A stretch of 64,000 bases of DNA. It comes from Winslowiella arboricola. Its GTDB lineage: Bacteria > Pseudomonadota > Gammaproteobacteria > Enterobacterales > Enterobacteriaceae. Positions 14,981 through 23,442 of this stretch are shown in pieces. Position 1 is the stretch's first letter; every line of letters starts with the position of its first letter. Both the position numbers and the translations under genes were made by a program. The notes beneath the pieces are model-generated. The model did not search any database. It worked only from the letters and a program-made list of their open reading frames with translations, and had not been told where the DNA came from. The stretch covers positions 186,001 through 250,000 of the forward strand of contig NZ_JAODIM010000042.1 in assembly GCF_025527015.1 (NCBI RefSeq), in the 5' to 3' direction.

Positions 14981-15808
14981 ATGAAGAGAGTCGCGATAGT
15001 GGGGCTGGGCTGGCTGGGGATGCCGCTGGCAATGGCGCTGGCGTCACGTGGCTGGCAGGTTAGCGGCAGTAAAACCACGCCGGATGGCGTTGAGGCGGCG
15101 CGCATGTGCGGCATTGACGGCTATCAGCTGGAACTGACGCCAGAACTTATCTGCGATGCTGACGACCTGGAGTCGCTGCTGCGTGTTGATGCGCTGGTGG
15201 TCACGCTACCGGCCAGCCGCACGGTGGAAGGGGGGGATCACTATGTGCAGGCGGTGCAGCAAATCGTCGACAGTGCGCTGGCATTTAATGTTCCGCGCAT
15301 TGTATTTACCAGTTCCACCTCAGTGTACGGTAAAGCCAGCGGCGTAGTAAAAGAGAACAGCCCGCTGTTGCCGGAAACGGTCGCCGGTAAAACGCTGGTG
15401 GAACTGGAGAGCTGGCTGCATGCCCTGCCAGGAACCTCGGTGGATATTCTGCGCCTCTCCGGGCTGGTGGGGCCAAATCGTCATCCGGGGCGGTTTCTTG
15501 CTGGTAAAACCGATGTGGCCGATGGTGATCAGGGGGTTAATTTAGTGCATCTGGATGATGTGGTGGAAGCCATTACACTGTTATTGCAGACGCCGAAAGG
15601 CGGTCATATTTATAATCTCAGCGCGCCCGGCCATCCGCCACGTAATCAGTTCTATCCGGCTGTCGCCAGCCAGCTGGGTCTGACACCGCCCACCTTTATC
15701 GATGACCAGACTGCCGCCAGCGGTAAAATCATTGACGGCAATAAGATTTGTAGTGAGCTGGGTTTTGAATACAGCTGGCCCGATCCGCAGAAAATGCCGC
15801 TGGCTTAG
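14981..15808 (+). CDS. yeeZ: NAD(P)-dependent sugar epimerase-like protein YeeZ
   Basis: A 275-residue member of the extended SDR/NAD-dependent epimerase superfamily. The dinucleotide motif VAIVGLGWLGMPLA is at the N-terminus and VFTSSTSVYG, with the catalytic Tyr region, is central. Function is not established. The protein is closely similar to E. coli YeeZ, which also sits divergently next to hisL. ATG 14981 is chosen because GGAG is well spaced upstream and the start matches YeeZ (MK-VAIVGLGWLG); an in-frame GTG at 14966 is less likely. It is transcribed away from the his promoter. Confidence 0.9.
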   Translation: MKRVAIVGLGWLGMPLAMALASRGWQVSGSKTTPDGVEAARMCGIDGYQLELTPELICDADDLESLLRVDALVVTLPASRTVEGGDHYVQAVQQIVDSALAFNVPRIVFTSSTSVYGKASGVVKENSPLLPETVAGKTLVELESWLHALPGTSVDILRLSGLVGPNRHPGRFLAGKTDVADGDQGVNLVHLDDVVEAITLLLQTPKGGHIYNLSAPGHPPRNQFYPAVASQLGLTPPTFIDDQTAASGKIIDGNKICSELGFEYSWPDPQKMPLA

Positions 15809-15828
15809 AGCGGTAAGGATAGCAAGAT

Positions 15829-15949
15829 GGGCGGCGAGAACGCCGCCCCTACAAAAAAATAAAAAATACCTCGCACGGGCGGCGTTTCGCCGCCCGTGTC
15901 GATGATTTACGCCAGAATCACTGTAGGGGCGGCGTTCTCGCCGCCCGTG
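15829..15949. repeat. Cluster of three REP-like GC-rich palindromes
   Basis: Three related hairpins lie between yeeZ and puuB: 15829-15852 (inverted copy ending CGCCGCCCCTAC), 15874-15898 (CACGGGCGGCG TTT CGCCGCCCGTG, an 11-bp perfect stem), and 15923-15949 (GTAGGGGCGGCG TTCT CGCCGCCC). Copies in alternating orientation resemble a BIME. Related copies occur at 23386-23410 and 41504-41586. Confidence 0.85.
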
Positions 15950-15988
15950 TCGCGGATTTGCACGGTATTGATGATGGCGTTTTAATAA

Positions 15989-17266
15989 TCAGACCCCCAG
16001 CCGATCGCGCAGCGCATACCACGCCGCGCCCATCGCGGTTAACGGGATCTGAAAACGGCGTCCGCCCGGGAAGGGCAGATGCGGCAGGGTGGCGAAAGCA
16101 TCAAAACGCTCGGCATCGCCACGCAGGGTTTCGGCAATCAGTTTGCCTGCCAGATGGGTGCAGGTGACACCGTGTCCGCTGTCGCCCTGCATATAATAGA
16201 CATTGTTTTCCAGCCGGCCAAACTGTGGCATACGCGACAGCGTCAGCAGGAAATTACCGCTCCAGCGATAGCTAAAGCTGACGCCGCTCAGCTGCGGGAA
16301 CGTCTTCAGTAGTTTCGGCCGGATCAGCGCGTCAATATCCTGCGGATCGCGCGCACCATAAATCACGCCGCCGCCATACAACAGCCGGTTATCGGCGGTC
16401 AGGCGGAAATAGTCGAGCAGATAGTTACAGTCTTCGACACAGCGATTATTGGGCAACAGCGACAGCGCGGTATCGGCGCTAAGCGGTTCGGTGGTAATAA
16501 TTTGCGAACCACAAGGCATGCTTTTTTTACCGAGCCTTGGCTCCAGCTGTGGCGCCAGATAGGCGTTACCGGCGAAAACGACAAATTTTGCCCGCACATC
16601 GCCTTTCGCGGTTTTAACCACATTCGGTGAACCGTAAAGCACATTAGTGGCGGCCGAATGCTCATAAATGCGCCCGCCGTGGCGGCGAATCGCCTCGGCT
16701 TCGCCCAGCGCCAGATTGAGCGGATGCAGATGGCCGCCGCGTTCATCCAGCAGGCCGCCGACATAGCGTTCGGTAGCCACTTCACGCCGGATGCCACTTT
16801 CGTCCAGCAGAGTGATCTGTTGATTGCCGTAGCTCTCCCATAACGCTTTCTGCGCGCGCAGATGGCCCATCTGCCGGTTATTTAGCGCAGCGAAAATGTT
16901 GCCGGGACGATAATCACAATCAATGGCGTAGCGGTCGATACGGTCACGAATAATATCGGCGCCTTCAAACATCATACTTCCCAGCATTTTCGCGACGTTT
17001 ACACCATAACGCTGCTGGATCACATCAATATCGCGGCTGTAAGAGTTCACCAGCTGGCCGCCGTTGCGGCCGCTGGCGCCATAACCGATACGTGCGGCTT
17101 CCAGCAGTACCACATCGTAACCGGCTTCACTGAGATACAGCGCCGATGACAGGCCGGTAAAGCCGCCACCGATAATACAGACATCACACTGGAGACTCTC
17201 TTCCAGTTGCGGCCAGTCTGCGTGCGGGTTGGCTGTCGCTGCGTAATAGCTTTCCACATGTTTCAT
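15989..17266 (-). CDS. puuB: Gamma-glutamylputrescine oxidoreductase
   Basis: A 425-residue FAD enzyme of the DAO family (E. coli PuuB has 426) that oxidises gamma-glutamylputrescine to gamma-glutamyl-aminobutyraldehyde. The FAD-binding motif CDVCIIGGGFTGLSSALYL is near residue 28, followed by GYGASGRNGGQ. The start at ATG 17266 (MKHVESYYAATANPHADW) has the SD GGGAGG 7 bases upstream; the longer in-frame extension is unsupported. It lies downstream of puuR on the minus strand, about 35 bases away, so puuD-puuR-puuB form one transcription unit. Confidence 0.93.
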   Translation of the reverse strand: MKHVESYYAATANPHADWPQLEESLQCDVCIIGGGFTGLSSALYLSEAGYDVVLLEAARIGYGASGRNGGQLVNSYSRDIDVIQQRYGVNVAKMLGSMMFEGADIIRDRIDRYAIDCDYRPGNIFAALNNRQMGHLRAQKALWESYGNQQITLLDESGIRREVATERYVGGLLDERGGHLHPLNLALGEAEAIRRHGGRIYEHSAATNVLYGSPNVVKTAKGDVRAKFVVFAGNAYLAPQLEPRLGKKSMPCGSQIITTEPLSADTALSLLPNNRCVEDCNYLLDYFRLTADNRLLYGGGVIYGARDPQDIDALIRPKLLKTFPQLSGVSFSYRWSGNFLLTLSRMPQFGRLENNVYYMQGDSGHGVTCTHLAGKLIAETLRGDAERFDAFATLPHLPFPGGRRFQIPLTAMGAAWYALRDRLGV

Positions 17267-17301
17267 ACAACCTCCCTGGCACGGTTGACAAAAATATCGA
17301 T

Positions 17302-17859
17302 CTAAAATGTCGCTGGCGTGTGAGCACTGACAATGCGACAAGGTTCGGTCGAATTATTAGTAAAACTGTGCGGATTACCGGTATTAATCACATAACTTTC
17401 ACCGGCATGCAGATGATAGATCTGGCCACTGATGGCCAGCATAATCTCGCCTTCCAGCAAGGTGCCGGTCTCTTCGCCCTGATGGCGAATCTTTTCACCG
17501 GTGGTGGCGCCCGGCTGATAGGTTTCCAGCAGCATTGCCAGTGTACGTTCGGCATTGCCGTTATGGATCAGCTTCAGAGACACGCCCTGACTGCCGATAT
17601 CGATCAGATCAGCCGGATGGACTACCACTTTCGGTTCTTCGGCGATCACCGGCTCGGAGAAAAACTCCGACAGTGATAAGCCATAAACCTTTAATAATTT
17701 CTGTAACGTACTGACTGCCGGACTGACCTTGTCCTGTTCAATGGTGCTGATAGCACTGTGCGTCAGTCCCGAAAGTTCGGCGACGCGCCGCTGTGACAAT
17801 CCCATCTGCTGCCGGATCTGCGATAAACGCCGTCCGGGCGCCAGAGTGGCTTCGCTCAT
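17302..17859 (-). CDS. puuR: Transcriptional repressor PuuR
   Basis: A 185-residue regulator, the same length as E. coli PuuR. The N-terminal Cro/CI-type HTH is RRLSQIRQQMGLSQRRVAEL followed by GLTHSAISTIEQDKVSP. The C-terminal cupin domain (about residues 105-185) includes GEETGTLLEGEIMLAI and HAGESYVINTGNPHSF. In E. coli PuuR represses the puu genes and putrescine relieves repression. ATG 17859 overlaps the puuD stop by 4 bases; upstream in-frame codons lie inside puuD. A candidate operator lies at 18709-18723. Confidence 0.94.
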   Translation of the reverse strand: MSEATLAPGRRLSQIRQQMGLSQRRVAELSGLTHSAISTIEQDKVSPAVSTLQKLLKVYGLSLSEFFSEPVIAEEPKVVVHPADLIDIGSQGVSLKLIHNGNAERTLAMLLETYQPGATTGEKIRHQGEETGTLLEGEIMLAISGQIYHLHAGESYVINTGNPHSFTNNSTEPCRIVSAHTPATF

Positions 17860-18620
17860 AGCCGTGTTTCCTTTTGATACCTGTTGCAGGCGTGAATAAA
17901 GCCATCGAACAACAGGCGTGACTGCGCCGATGCATCGCAATGCCATTCGGGGTGCCACTGCACGGCGAAAGCAAACGGATGATGCTGCAGACTGACCGCT
18001 TCGATCAGCCCATCGGCGGCACGCGCCTCGATGCGGAGTTGCGGACCTAAACGACGAATTCCCTGTTGATGCAACGAGTTGACCCATATCGACTGGCTGC
18101 CATTCATTAATCCCGCCAGCAGGCCATCGGGTTCGATCCATACCTGGTGGGCGTCAGCATACTGCTCGTCAAGCGACAGCGTTTCATCTTCACGGTGTTG
18201 CTGAAAACCCGGCTGCAGGTGTAACTGGCGATATAACGAACCGCCGGTGGCGACCACCAGCTCCTGCAAGCCGCGGCAGATAGCCATAATCGGCATCTGG
18301 CGGGCAATCGCCTGAGTAATTAACGCAAACGCCAGCTGGTCGCGGCCCGGGTCGGCATAACTCTCGCTACCTTCTTCGCCGTAGTGCCATGGCTCAATAT
18401 TACTCGGGCTGCCGGTCAGCAAAATGCCGTCCAGCGCCGCCATAGCGTTTTCCAATAGTTCGGGCTGGCTCATCAGGTTGTGGGGCAGGCCAAGCGGCAC
18501 GCCACCGGCAAGCGCCACGGCGTCAAGATACTTGTTATGCACCATTTGGGTGGGGTGACCGCCTTTATCGATCTGGCACATTACTACGCCAATCAACGGC
18601 TTGTTAAATATAATGCCCAT
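17856..18620 (-). CDS. puuD: Gamma-glutamyl-gamma-aminobutyrate hydrolase
   Basis: A 254-residue class I amidotransferase-fold hydrolase, the same length as E. coli PuuD, releasing GABA and glutamate from gamma-glutamyl-GABA. The nucleophile elbow is ICRGLQELVVATGGSLYR (Cys of ICRG), LTGSPSNIEP lies upstream, and the His/Glu pair is in FAVQWHPEWH. It is the first gene of the minus-strand puu unit and diverges from puuA across a 213-bp regulatory gap. Confidence 0.94.
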   Translation of the reverse strand: MGIIFNKPLIGVVMCQIDKGGHPTQMVHNKYLDAVALAGGVPLGLPHNLMSQPELLENAMAALDGILLTGSPSNIEPWHYGEEGSESYADPGRDQLAFALITQAIARQMPIMAICRGLQELVVATGGSLYRQLHLQPGFQQHREDETLSLDEQYADAHQVWIEPDGLLAGLMNGSQSIWVNSLHQQGIRRLGPQLRIEARAADGLIEAVSLQHHPFAFAVQWHPEWHCDASAQSRLLFDGFIHACNRYQKETRL

Positions 18621-18708
18621 CTCATCCTCGCTGCGCTGTCAAAAATATTAACCGGCAAGGCGCTCATGGCGCGAAACTGTGCAATATATTTTCAATCTAG
18701 CAACCGCT

Positions 18709-18723
18709 TGTTCATTATTCAAA
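18709..18723 (-). promoter_or_regulatory. Candidate PuuR operator
   Basis: On the minus strand the site reads TTTGAATAATGAACA. It ends in TAATGAACA like the PuuR-binding motif I recall from E. coli (AAAATATAATGAACA) and lies in the puuD/puuA divergent region. Match by eye only. Confidence 0.5.
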
Positions 18724-18833
18724 CTGAAATGTAACATTTGCACACTTTTTGTGTTGGAGCTATGTTAGAAATGTGGCTGTTATTTTGAGCATCACGCACA
18801 ACCGATAATTACAGGTCAACGGCGGGTGGAATT

Positions 18834-20249
18834 ATGACGAATCTGGTGGAAGTAGAAGACTTCACGAGACACAGTGAAGGGCAACGAACCAGCGCGTTCC
18901 AGCATGAGGTCAAGGCCTATCTGGAACGCCATCCTGAAACGCAGTATGTTGATATTCTTCTTAACGATTTAAATGGTGTCTTTCGCGGTAAGCGCATACC
19001 CTTCGCCAGTCTGGCAAAAGTTGAAAAAGGTTGTTATTTCCCGGCGTCAGTTTTCGCCATGGATATCCTCGGTAATACCGTAGAAGAGGCCGGTTTAGGC
19101 CAGGCGCTGGGTGAACCCGATAATATTTGTGTTCCGGTTTCCGGTACGCTTATCCCCTCTGCTTCCGATCCCGAACATCTTGCGCAGGTGCTGCTGACTA
19201 TGCGTAATCAAGATGGCACTCCCTTTGACGTTGAACCCCGAAATGTCCTTAATCACCTCTGGCAGCAATTGCGCAATCGAGGTCTGTTTCCGGTGGTAGC
19301 GGTAGAGCTGGAGTTCTATCTGGTCGACAAACAGCGTGATGCCGAAGGCTATATTCAGCCGCCGTGCGCGCCGGGTAGCGACGAACGTAATATGCAAAGC
19401 CAGGTTTACTCCGTCGATAACCTCGACCATTTCTCTGAGGTGCTGAGTGATATCGACGAACTGGCGCGTTTGCAGGGCATTCCTGCCGACGGCGCGCTGG
19501 CAGAGGCCTCGCCGGGTCAGTTTGAGATTAACCTGCACCATACACGTAATGTGCTGAGCGCCTGTGATCACGCTATCCAGCTGAAACGGCTGGTGCGTCA
19601 GGTGGCGGAAAACCACGGTATGAACGCCACCTTTATGGCGAAACCTTACGAAGAGTACGCGGGCAGCGGGATGCATGTGCATATCAGCATGCTGGATGCC
19701 GCCGATCAAAATGCCTTTGCCACTGATGATGGCAGCGATTCGCCATTACTGAAGCGTACCCTTGCGGGCATGATTGATTTGATGCCGGCCTCAATGGCGC
19801 TGCTGGCGCCGAACGTGAATGCTTATCGCCGTTTTCTGCCCGATGCCTTTGTGCCGTTGCAGGCTTCCTGGGGACACAATAATCGCACCGTGGCGCTGCG
19901 TATTCCCTGTGGCGATATCGATAATCACCGTATTGAGTATCGGGTTGCCGGTGCTGACGCCAACCCTTATCTGGTGGTAGCGGCGATTCTCGCCGGTATG
20001 TTGCATGGTATGGATAACCCGCTACCGTTGCCGCATGCCGTCACCGGTAACGGGCATGAGGCCGAGGGCAATCCGCTGCCGATCCGTCAGAGCGACGCGC
20101 TGTATGAGTTTGAGCAGAGCAAGTCGCTACAAAAACTGCTGGGTGAACGATTTGGTTTTGTCTGGCACAGCTGTAAACATCATGAGCTGATGCATTTCGA
20201 ACGGTTAATTACCGCGACCGAAATCGACTGGATGTTAAAAAACGCCTGA
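18834..20249 (+). CDS. puuA: Gamma-glutamylputrescine synthetase
   Basis: A 471-residue glutamine-synthetase-like enzyme that joins glutamate and putrescine using ATP, the first step of the Puu pathway. The sequence tracks E. coli PuuA closely: RGKRIPFASL, GCYFPASVFAMDILGN, VVAVELEFYLVDKQRDAEGY, ASPGQFEINLHHT and the ATP-site stretch GSGMHVHISM. The C-terminal RLITATEIDWMLKNA is almost identical to the E. coli end. It is followed 16 bases later by puuE on the same strand, suggesting a puuA-puuE operon. Confidence 0.95.
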   Translation: MTNLVEVEDFTRHSEGQRTSAFQHEVKAYLERHPETQYVDILLNDLNGVFRGKRIPFASLAKVEKGCYFPASVFAMDILGNTVEEAGLGQALGEPDNICVPVSGTLIPSASDPEHLAQVLLTMRNQDGTPFDVEPRNVLNHLWQQLRNRGLFPVVAVELEFYLVDKQRDAEGYIQPPCAPGSDERNMQSQVYSVDNLDHFSEVLSDIDELARLQGIPADGALAEASPGQFEINLHHTRNVLSACDHAIQLKRLVRQVAENHGMNATFMAKPYEEYAGSGMHVHISMLDAADQNAFATDDGSDSPLLKRTLAGMIDLMPASMALLAPNVNAYRRFLPDAFVPLQASWGHNNRTVALRIPCGDIDNHRIEYRVAGADANPYLVVAAILAGMLHGMDNPLPLPHAVTGNGHEAEGNPLPIRQSDALYEFEQSKSLQKLLGERFGFVWHSCKHHELMHFERLITATEIDWMLKNA

Positions 20250-20265
20250 TGTGGAGAGCAGATCT

Positions 20266-21579
20266 ATGCAGCAGACTAATCAGCAGTGGCAGGCGCGGCG
20301 TGAAGCGGCAGTCACGCCAGGCGTAGGCAACTCGCTTCAGGTCTATATCGAAAAAGCCCGTAATGCCGAGCTGTGGGATGCTGAGGGCAAACGCTACATC
20401 GATTTTGCATCCGGCATTGCGGTGCTGAACACCGGCCATAATCACCCGAAAGTGATTGAGGCGGTCAGAACACAACTGGAAAAATTTACCCATCCCTGTT
20501 TTCAGGTCACCCCTTACGGCAGCTATATCGAGCTGGCGGAAAAGCTCAATCAACTGGCGCCGATCCATCAGCCAGCCCAGACTCTGCTGATGTCGACCGG
20601 TGCGGAAGCGGTGGAGAATGCCATTAAGGTGGCGCGTATTGCCACCGGACGTAGTGCGGTTATCGCTTTTCGCGGCGCTTTTCATGGCCGTACGCTGCTC
20701 GGCATGGCGCTGACCGGTAAAGTTCAGCCGTATAAAAAAGGCTACGGTCCTTTCCCGGGCGGTATATTCCATGCGCCTTATCCTGCCAGCTATCTCGGGA
20801 TTAGCGATATGCAGGCGATTGGCGCTTTACAGGGGATCTTTGCCGCCGATATTGCGCCGGACGAGGTAGCGGCGATTATTATTGAGCCGGTGCAGGGGGA
20901 GGGCGGTTTCTATGCGGCTTCGCACAGTTTTTTACGGCAGCTGCGTCAGCTGTGCGATGAACACGGCATTGTACTGATCGTCGATGAGATTCAGAGTGGC
21001 TTTTGCCGCACCGGTAAAACCTTTGCCATAGAACACAGCGGCGTTGAGCCGGATCTGATCACCATGGCGAAAAGTCTGGCCGGAGGTTTTCCGCTATCGG
21101 CGCTGGTGGGCAAACAGTCATTAATGGCCAAAGCGCAGGTCGGCGGCCTCGGCGGCACCTATGCCGGTTCACCGGTCGCTATTGCTGCGGCGCTGGCGGT
21201 GATTGCGTTAATTGAAGAAGAACAGCTGAACCAGAAAGCTCAGGCGCAGGGCGAGTGGGTAATGCAGCATCTGCATCATCTTGCCGAAGAGTTTGACTGT
21301 ATCGGTGAAGTGCGTGGCGTCGGCGCGATGATTGCCATGGAGCTGGTGGAGCAGCGCGATCACCATAAACCGGATAAAGCCTTAACCCAGGCGCTGGTGC
21401 AGGAGGCTGGTCGTCAGGGGCTGGTATTACTCTCCTGTGGCGTGCGCGGCAATGTGATTCGTTTTCTCATTCCGCTGACAGCTGAAAAAGAAATTGTTAC
21501 TGAAGGTCTCAACATCTTGTCATCCTCCCTCCAGGTAGTGCAGAATATGCGCCCTGCAAAACATCCCCTTCGTCCTTGA
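20266..21579 (+). CDS. puuE: 4-aminobutyrate aminotransferase
   Basis: A 437-residue class III PLP aminotransferase converting GABA and 2-oxoglutarate to succinate semialdehyde and glutamate. YIDFASGIAVLNTGHNHP and STGAEAVENAIKVARIATGR mark the family. IVDEIQSGFCRTG precedes the PLP lysine in MAKSLAGGFPLSALVG. ATG 20266 has GGAGA well spaced upstream. PuuE is assigned over GabT from position next to puuA; the two are close paralogues. Confidence 0.9.
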   Translation: MQQTNQQWQARREAAVTPGVGNSLQVYIEKARNAELWDAEGKRYIDFASGIAVLNTGHNHPKVIEAVRTQLEKFTHPCFQVTPYGSYIELAEKLNQLAPIHQPAQTLLMSTGAEAVENAIKVARIATGRSAVIAFRGAFHGRTLLGMALTGKVQPYKKGYGPFPGGIFHAPYPASYLGISDMQAIGALQGIFAADIAPDEVAAIIIEPVQGEGGFYAASHSFLRQLRQLCDEHGIVLIVDEIQSGFCRTGKTFAIEHSGVEPDLITMAKSLAGGFPLSALVGKQSLMAKAQVGGLGGTYAGSPVAIAAALAVIALIEEEQLNQKAQAQGEWVMQHLHHLAEEFDCIGEVRGVGAMIAMELVEQRDHHKPDKALTQALVQEAGRQGLVLLSCGVRGNVIRFLIPLTAEKEIVTEGLNILSSSLQVVQNMRPAKHPLRP

Positions 21580-21582
21580 CGT

Positions 21583-21668
21583 TGCAGCGGTGTTAGCGAC
21601 GCTCACTCACCCAAATCACTGACTTGAGTCAGCTCATTGGGATTCGTCGCTTGCTGCCTTGCTGCCAC
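21583..21668. repeat. Long imperfect inverted repeat (possible dispersed intergenic element)
   Basis: The stretch after puuE folds on itself: GCAGC...AGCGACG...CCCAA...CTGACT on the left matches the reverse complement of AGTCAG...TTGGG...CGTCGCT...GCTGC on the right, around a centre at about 21625. Its arrangement recalls dispersed intergenic elements of enterobacteria. No second copy was found in this window. Confidence 0.5.
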
Positions 21669-21689
21669 ACCAATGACTTTGGGGATGAA

Positions 21690-21728
21690 AATAACCGACG
21701 CTTATCGCCAGCGCCGGTTATTTTTTTT
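21690..21728 (+). terminator. Terminator upstream of the plaP leader
   Basis: AATAACCG / CGGTTATT, with a further CGC/GCG pairing inside after one mismatch, around a TTATCGCCA loop and followed by eight T. It ends the puuA-puuE transcript or acts in the plaP 5' region. Confidence 0.8.
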
Positions 21729-21822
21729 GCAATAAACCAAATCAAACTCAGAGGCCGGGCCAGTTTCCGGATAGATAGTCGCTTTAAGCACACATGAACG
21801 TGTCTTGTTGAGGAAAAGAAAG

Positions 21823-22020
21823 ATGGGTCAACATTTTAACTATGTACCGGTCACTACCGGTCTTCGCCAGCGTGATGATTACGGCGCCGCTGCAGGTCAT
21901 TTTTCGCCTGCCTGTTCGACCATTTCCCCTCTTGAGAGTATTTATCGCAATTCGCGAAGTTTCCCTGTGGTACAACCCAGAAAGGTTGGCGCTATAGGGA
22001 GGCTGAATCATGTCGCTTGA
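21823..22020 (+). CDS. Possible 65-residue leader ORF overlapping plaP
   Basis: An ATG preceded by AGGAAAAGAAAG opens a 65-codon frame ([20 protein letters not shown]...GRLNHVA) that ends at TGA 22018-22020, 11 bases inside plaP. The good ribosome site and the overlapping stop/start suggest translational coupling or a regulatory leader. No family is recognised. The peptide has 11 Arg/Lys/His in its C-terminal half and no membrane segment. It may be non-coding leader sequence, and conservation is untested. Confidence 0.4.
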   Translation: MGQHFNYVPVTTGLRQRDDYGAAAGHFSPACSTISPLESIYRNSRSFPVVQPRKVGAIGRLNHVA

Positions 22021-23377
22021 TAACGTTACCTCTGCGCCACAACCGCGTGCGCACCTGAAAAAAACGCTGACGCTGATGCCTGTTGTAATGATGGGTCTGG
22101 CGTATATGCAGCCAATGACGCTGTTTGATACTTTCGGCATCGTTTCAGGTCTGACCGATGGTCATGTCGCCACCGCCTATGCCTTTGCACTGATTGCGAT
22201 TCTGTTTACCGCGTTAAGCTACGGTAAGCTGGTACGCCGCTTCCCATCTGCGGGATCCGCTTATACCTACGCACAGAAAGCTATCAGCCCGCACGTCGGC
22301 TTTATGGTTGGCTGGTCTTCGCTGCTTGATTATCTGTTTATGCCGATGATCAACATCCTGCTGGCGAAAATTTATTTTGAAGCACTGGTGCCCGGCATTC
22401 CGTCATGGATATTTGTCGTGCTGCTGGTGGGCTTTATGACTATCTCTAATCTGAAGGGCATCAAAACCGTTGCTAACTTTAACAGCGTGATTGTGGTGCT
22501 GCAGGTGGCGGTGATGGTGGCGATAATGGGCATGGTGGTTTACGGCGTCGCCCATGGCGAAGGGGCAGGTACGCTGGTCAGCAGCCGTCCGTTCTGGTCC
22601 GAGAATGCCCATGTGGTGCCGATGATTACCGGGGCAACCATTCTTTGCTTCTCGTTCCTTGGTTTTGATGGCATCAGCTCGCTGTCCGAAGAGACCAAAG
22701 ATGCAGGCCGGGTGATCCCAAAAGCGATCTTCCTGACCGCGCTGATTGGTGGCGTGATCTTTATTCTCGTCTCCTACTTCCTGCAGCTCTATTTCCCGGA
22801 TATCAGCCGCTTTAAAGATCCTGATGCATCACAACCAGAGATTATGCTGTATGTGGCGGGCAAAGCCTTCCAGTTCGGTATTCTGATCTTCTCCTGCGTC
22901 ACTGTACTGGCTTCCGGTATGGCGGCTCACGCTGGCGTATCACGTCTGATGTATGTGATGGGCCGTGATGGTGTCTTCCCGGAGCGTTTCTTCGGTTACA
23001 TCCATCCCAAATGGCGTACCCCGGCGCTGAACGTGCTGCTGGTGGGCGTAATTGCGCTCTCTTCTGTAACCTTTGATCTGGTTACCGCCACCGCACTGAT
23101 TAACTTTGGTGCGCTGGTGGCGTTTACCTTTGTGAATCTGTCGGTGATTTCGCAGTTCTGGATCCGTGAAGGTCGCAATAAGACGCTGAAAGATAACTTC
23201 AACTTCCTGGTGTTGCCGCTGTTGGGCGCAATGACTGTGGGGGCGTTGTGGATTAACCTGGAAGAGAGCTCAATGATTCTCGGCCTGGTATGGGGCGCAA
23301 TTGGTCTGACTTACCTGGCGTTTGTCACCCGCGTGTTCCGCAATCCGGTGCCGCAGTGCAGTGAAGATTTGATGTAA
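22010..23377 (+). CDS. plaP: Low-affinity putrescine importer PlaP (APC family)
   Basis: A 455-residue, 12-segment permease of the amino acid-polyamine-organocation superfamily. RKTLTLVPVV-like [37 protein letters not shown] and [20 protein letters not shown] follow E. coli PlaP (YeeF) much more closely than PuuP. It imports putrescine by proton symport. The SD GGGAGG precedes ATG 22010. In E. coli plaP occupies the same position near yeeZ and sbcB; here puu catabolic genes lie directly upstream, joining uptake and breakdown at one locus. Confidence 0.92.
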   Translation: MSLDNVTSAPQPRAHLKKTLTLMPVVMMGLAYMQPMTLFDTFGIVSGLTDGHVATAYAFALIAILFTALSYGKLVRRFPSAGSAYTYAQKAISPHVGFMVGWSSLLDYLFMPMINILLAKIYFEALVPGIPSWIFVVLLVGFMTISNLKGIKTVANFNSVIVVLQVAVMVAIMGMVVYGVAHGEGAGTLVSSRPFWSENAHVVPMITGATILCFSFLGFDGISSLSEETKDAGRVIPKAIFLTALIGGVIFILVSYFLQLYFPDISRFKDPDASQPEIMLYVAGKAFQFGILIFSCVTVLASGMAAHAGVSRLMYVMGRDGVFPERFFGYIHPKWRTPALNVLLVGVIALSSVTFDLVTATALINFGALVAFTFVNLSVISQFWIREGRNKTLKDNFNFLVLPLLGAMTVGALWINLEESSMILGLVWGAIGLTYLAFVTRVFRNPVPQCSEDLM

Positions 23378-23385
23378 AGGTAATT

Positions 23386-23410
23386 GCAGGGGCGGCGTTC
23401 TCGCCGCCCG
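23386..23410. repeat. REP-like palindrome
   Basis: A copy of the GGGGCGGCG TTCT CGCCGCCC hairpin seen at 15923-15949, located 9 bases after the plaP stop. Confidence 0.8.
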
Positions 23411-23412
23411 AG

Positions 23413-23440
23413 ACAATGACGGCATTAATGCCGTCATTGT
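23413..23440. terminator. 28-bp perfect palindrome between convergent plaP and sbcB
   Basis: ACAATGACGGCATT is followed at once by its exact reverse complement, giving a 14-bp perfect palindrome that ends 2 bases before the sbcB stop. There is no T run, so it may be a bidirectional transcript-end hairpin or part of the adjacent repeat rather than a standard terminator. Confidence 0.55.
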
Positions 23441-23442
23441 AT

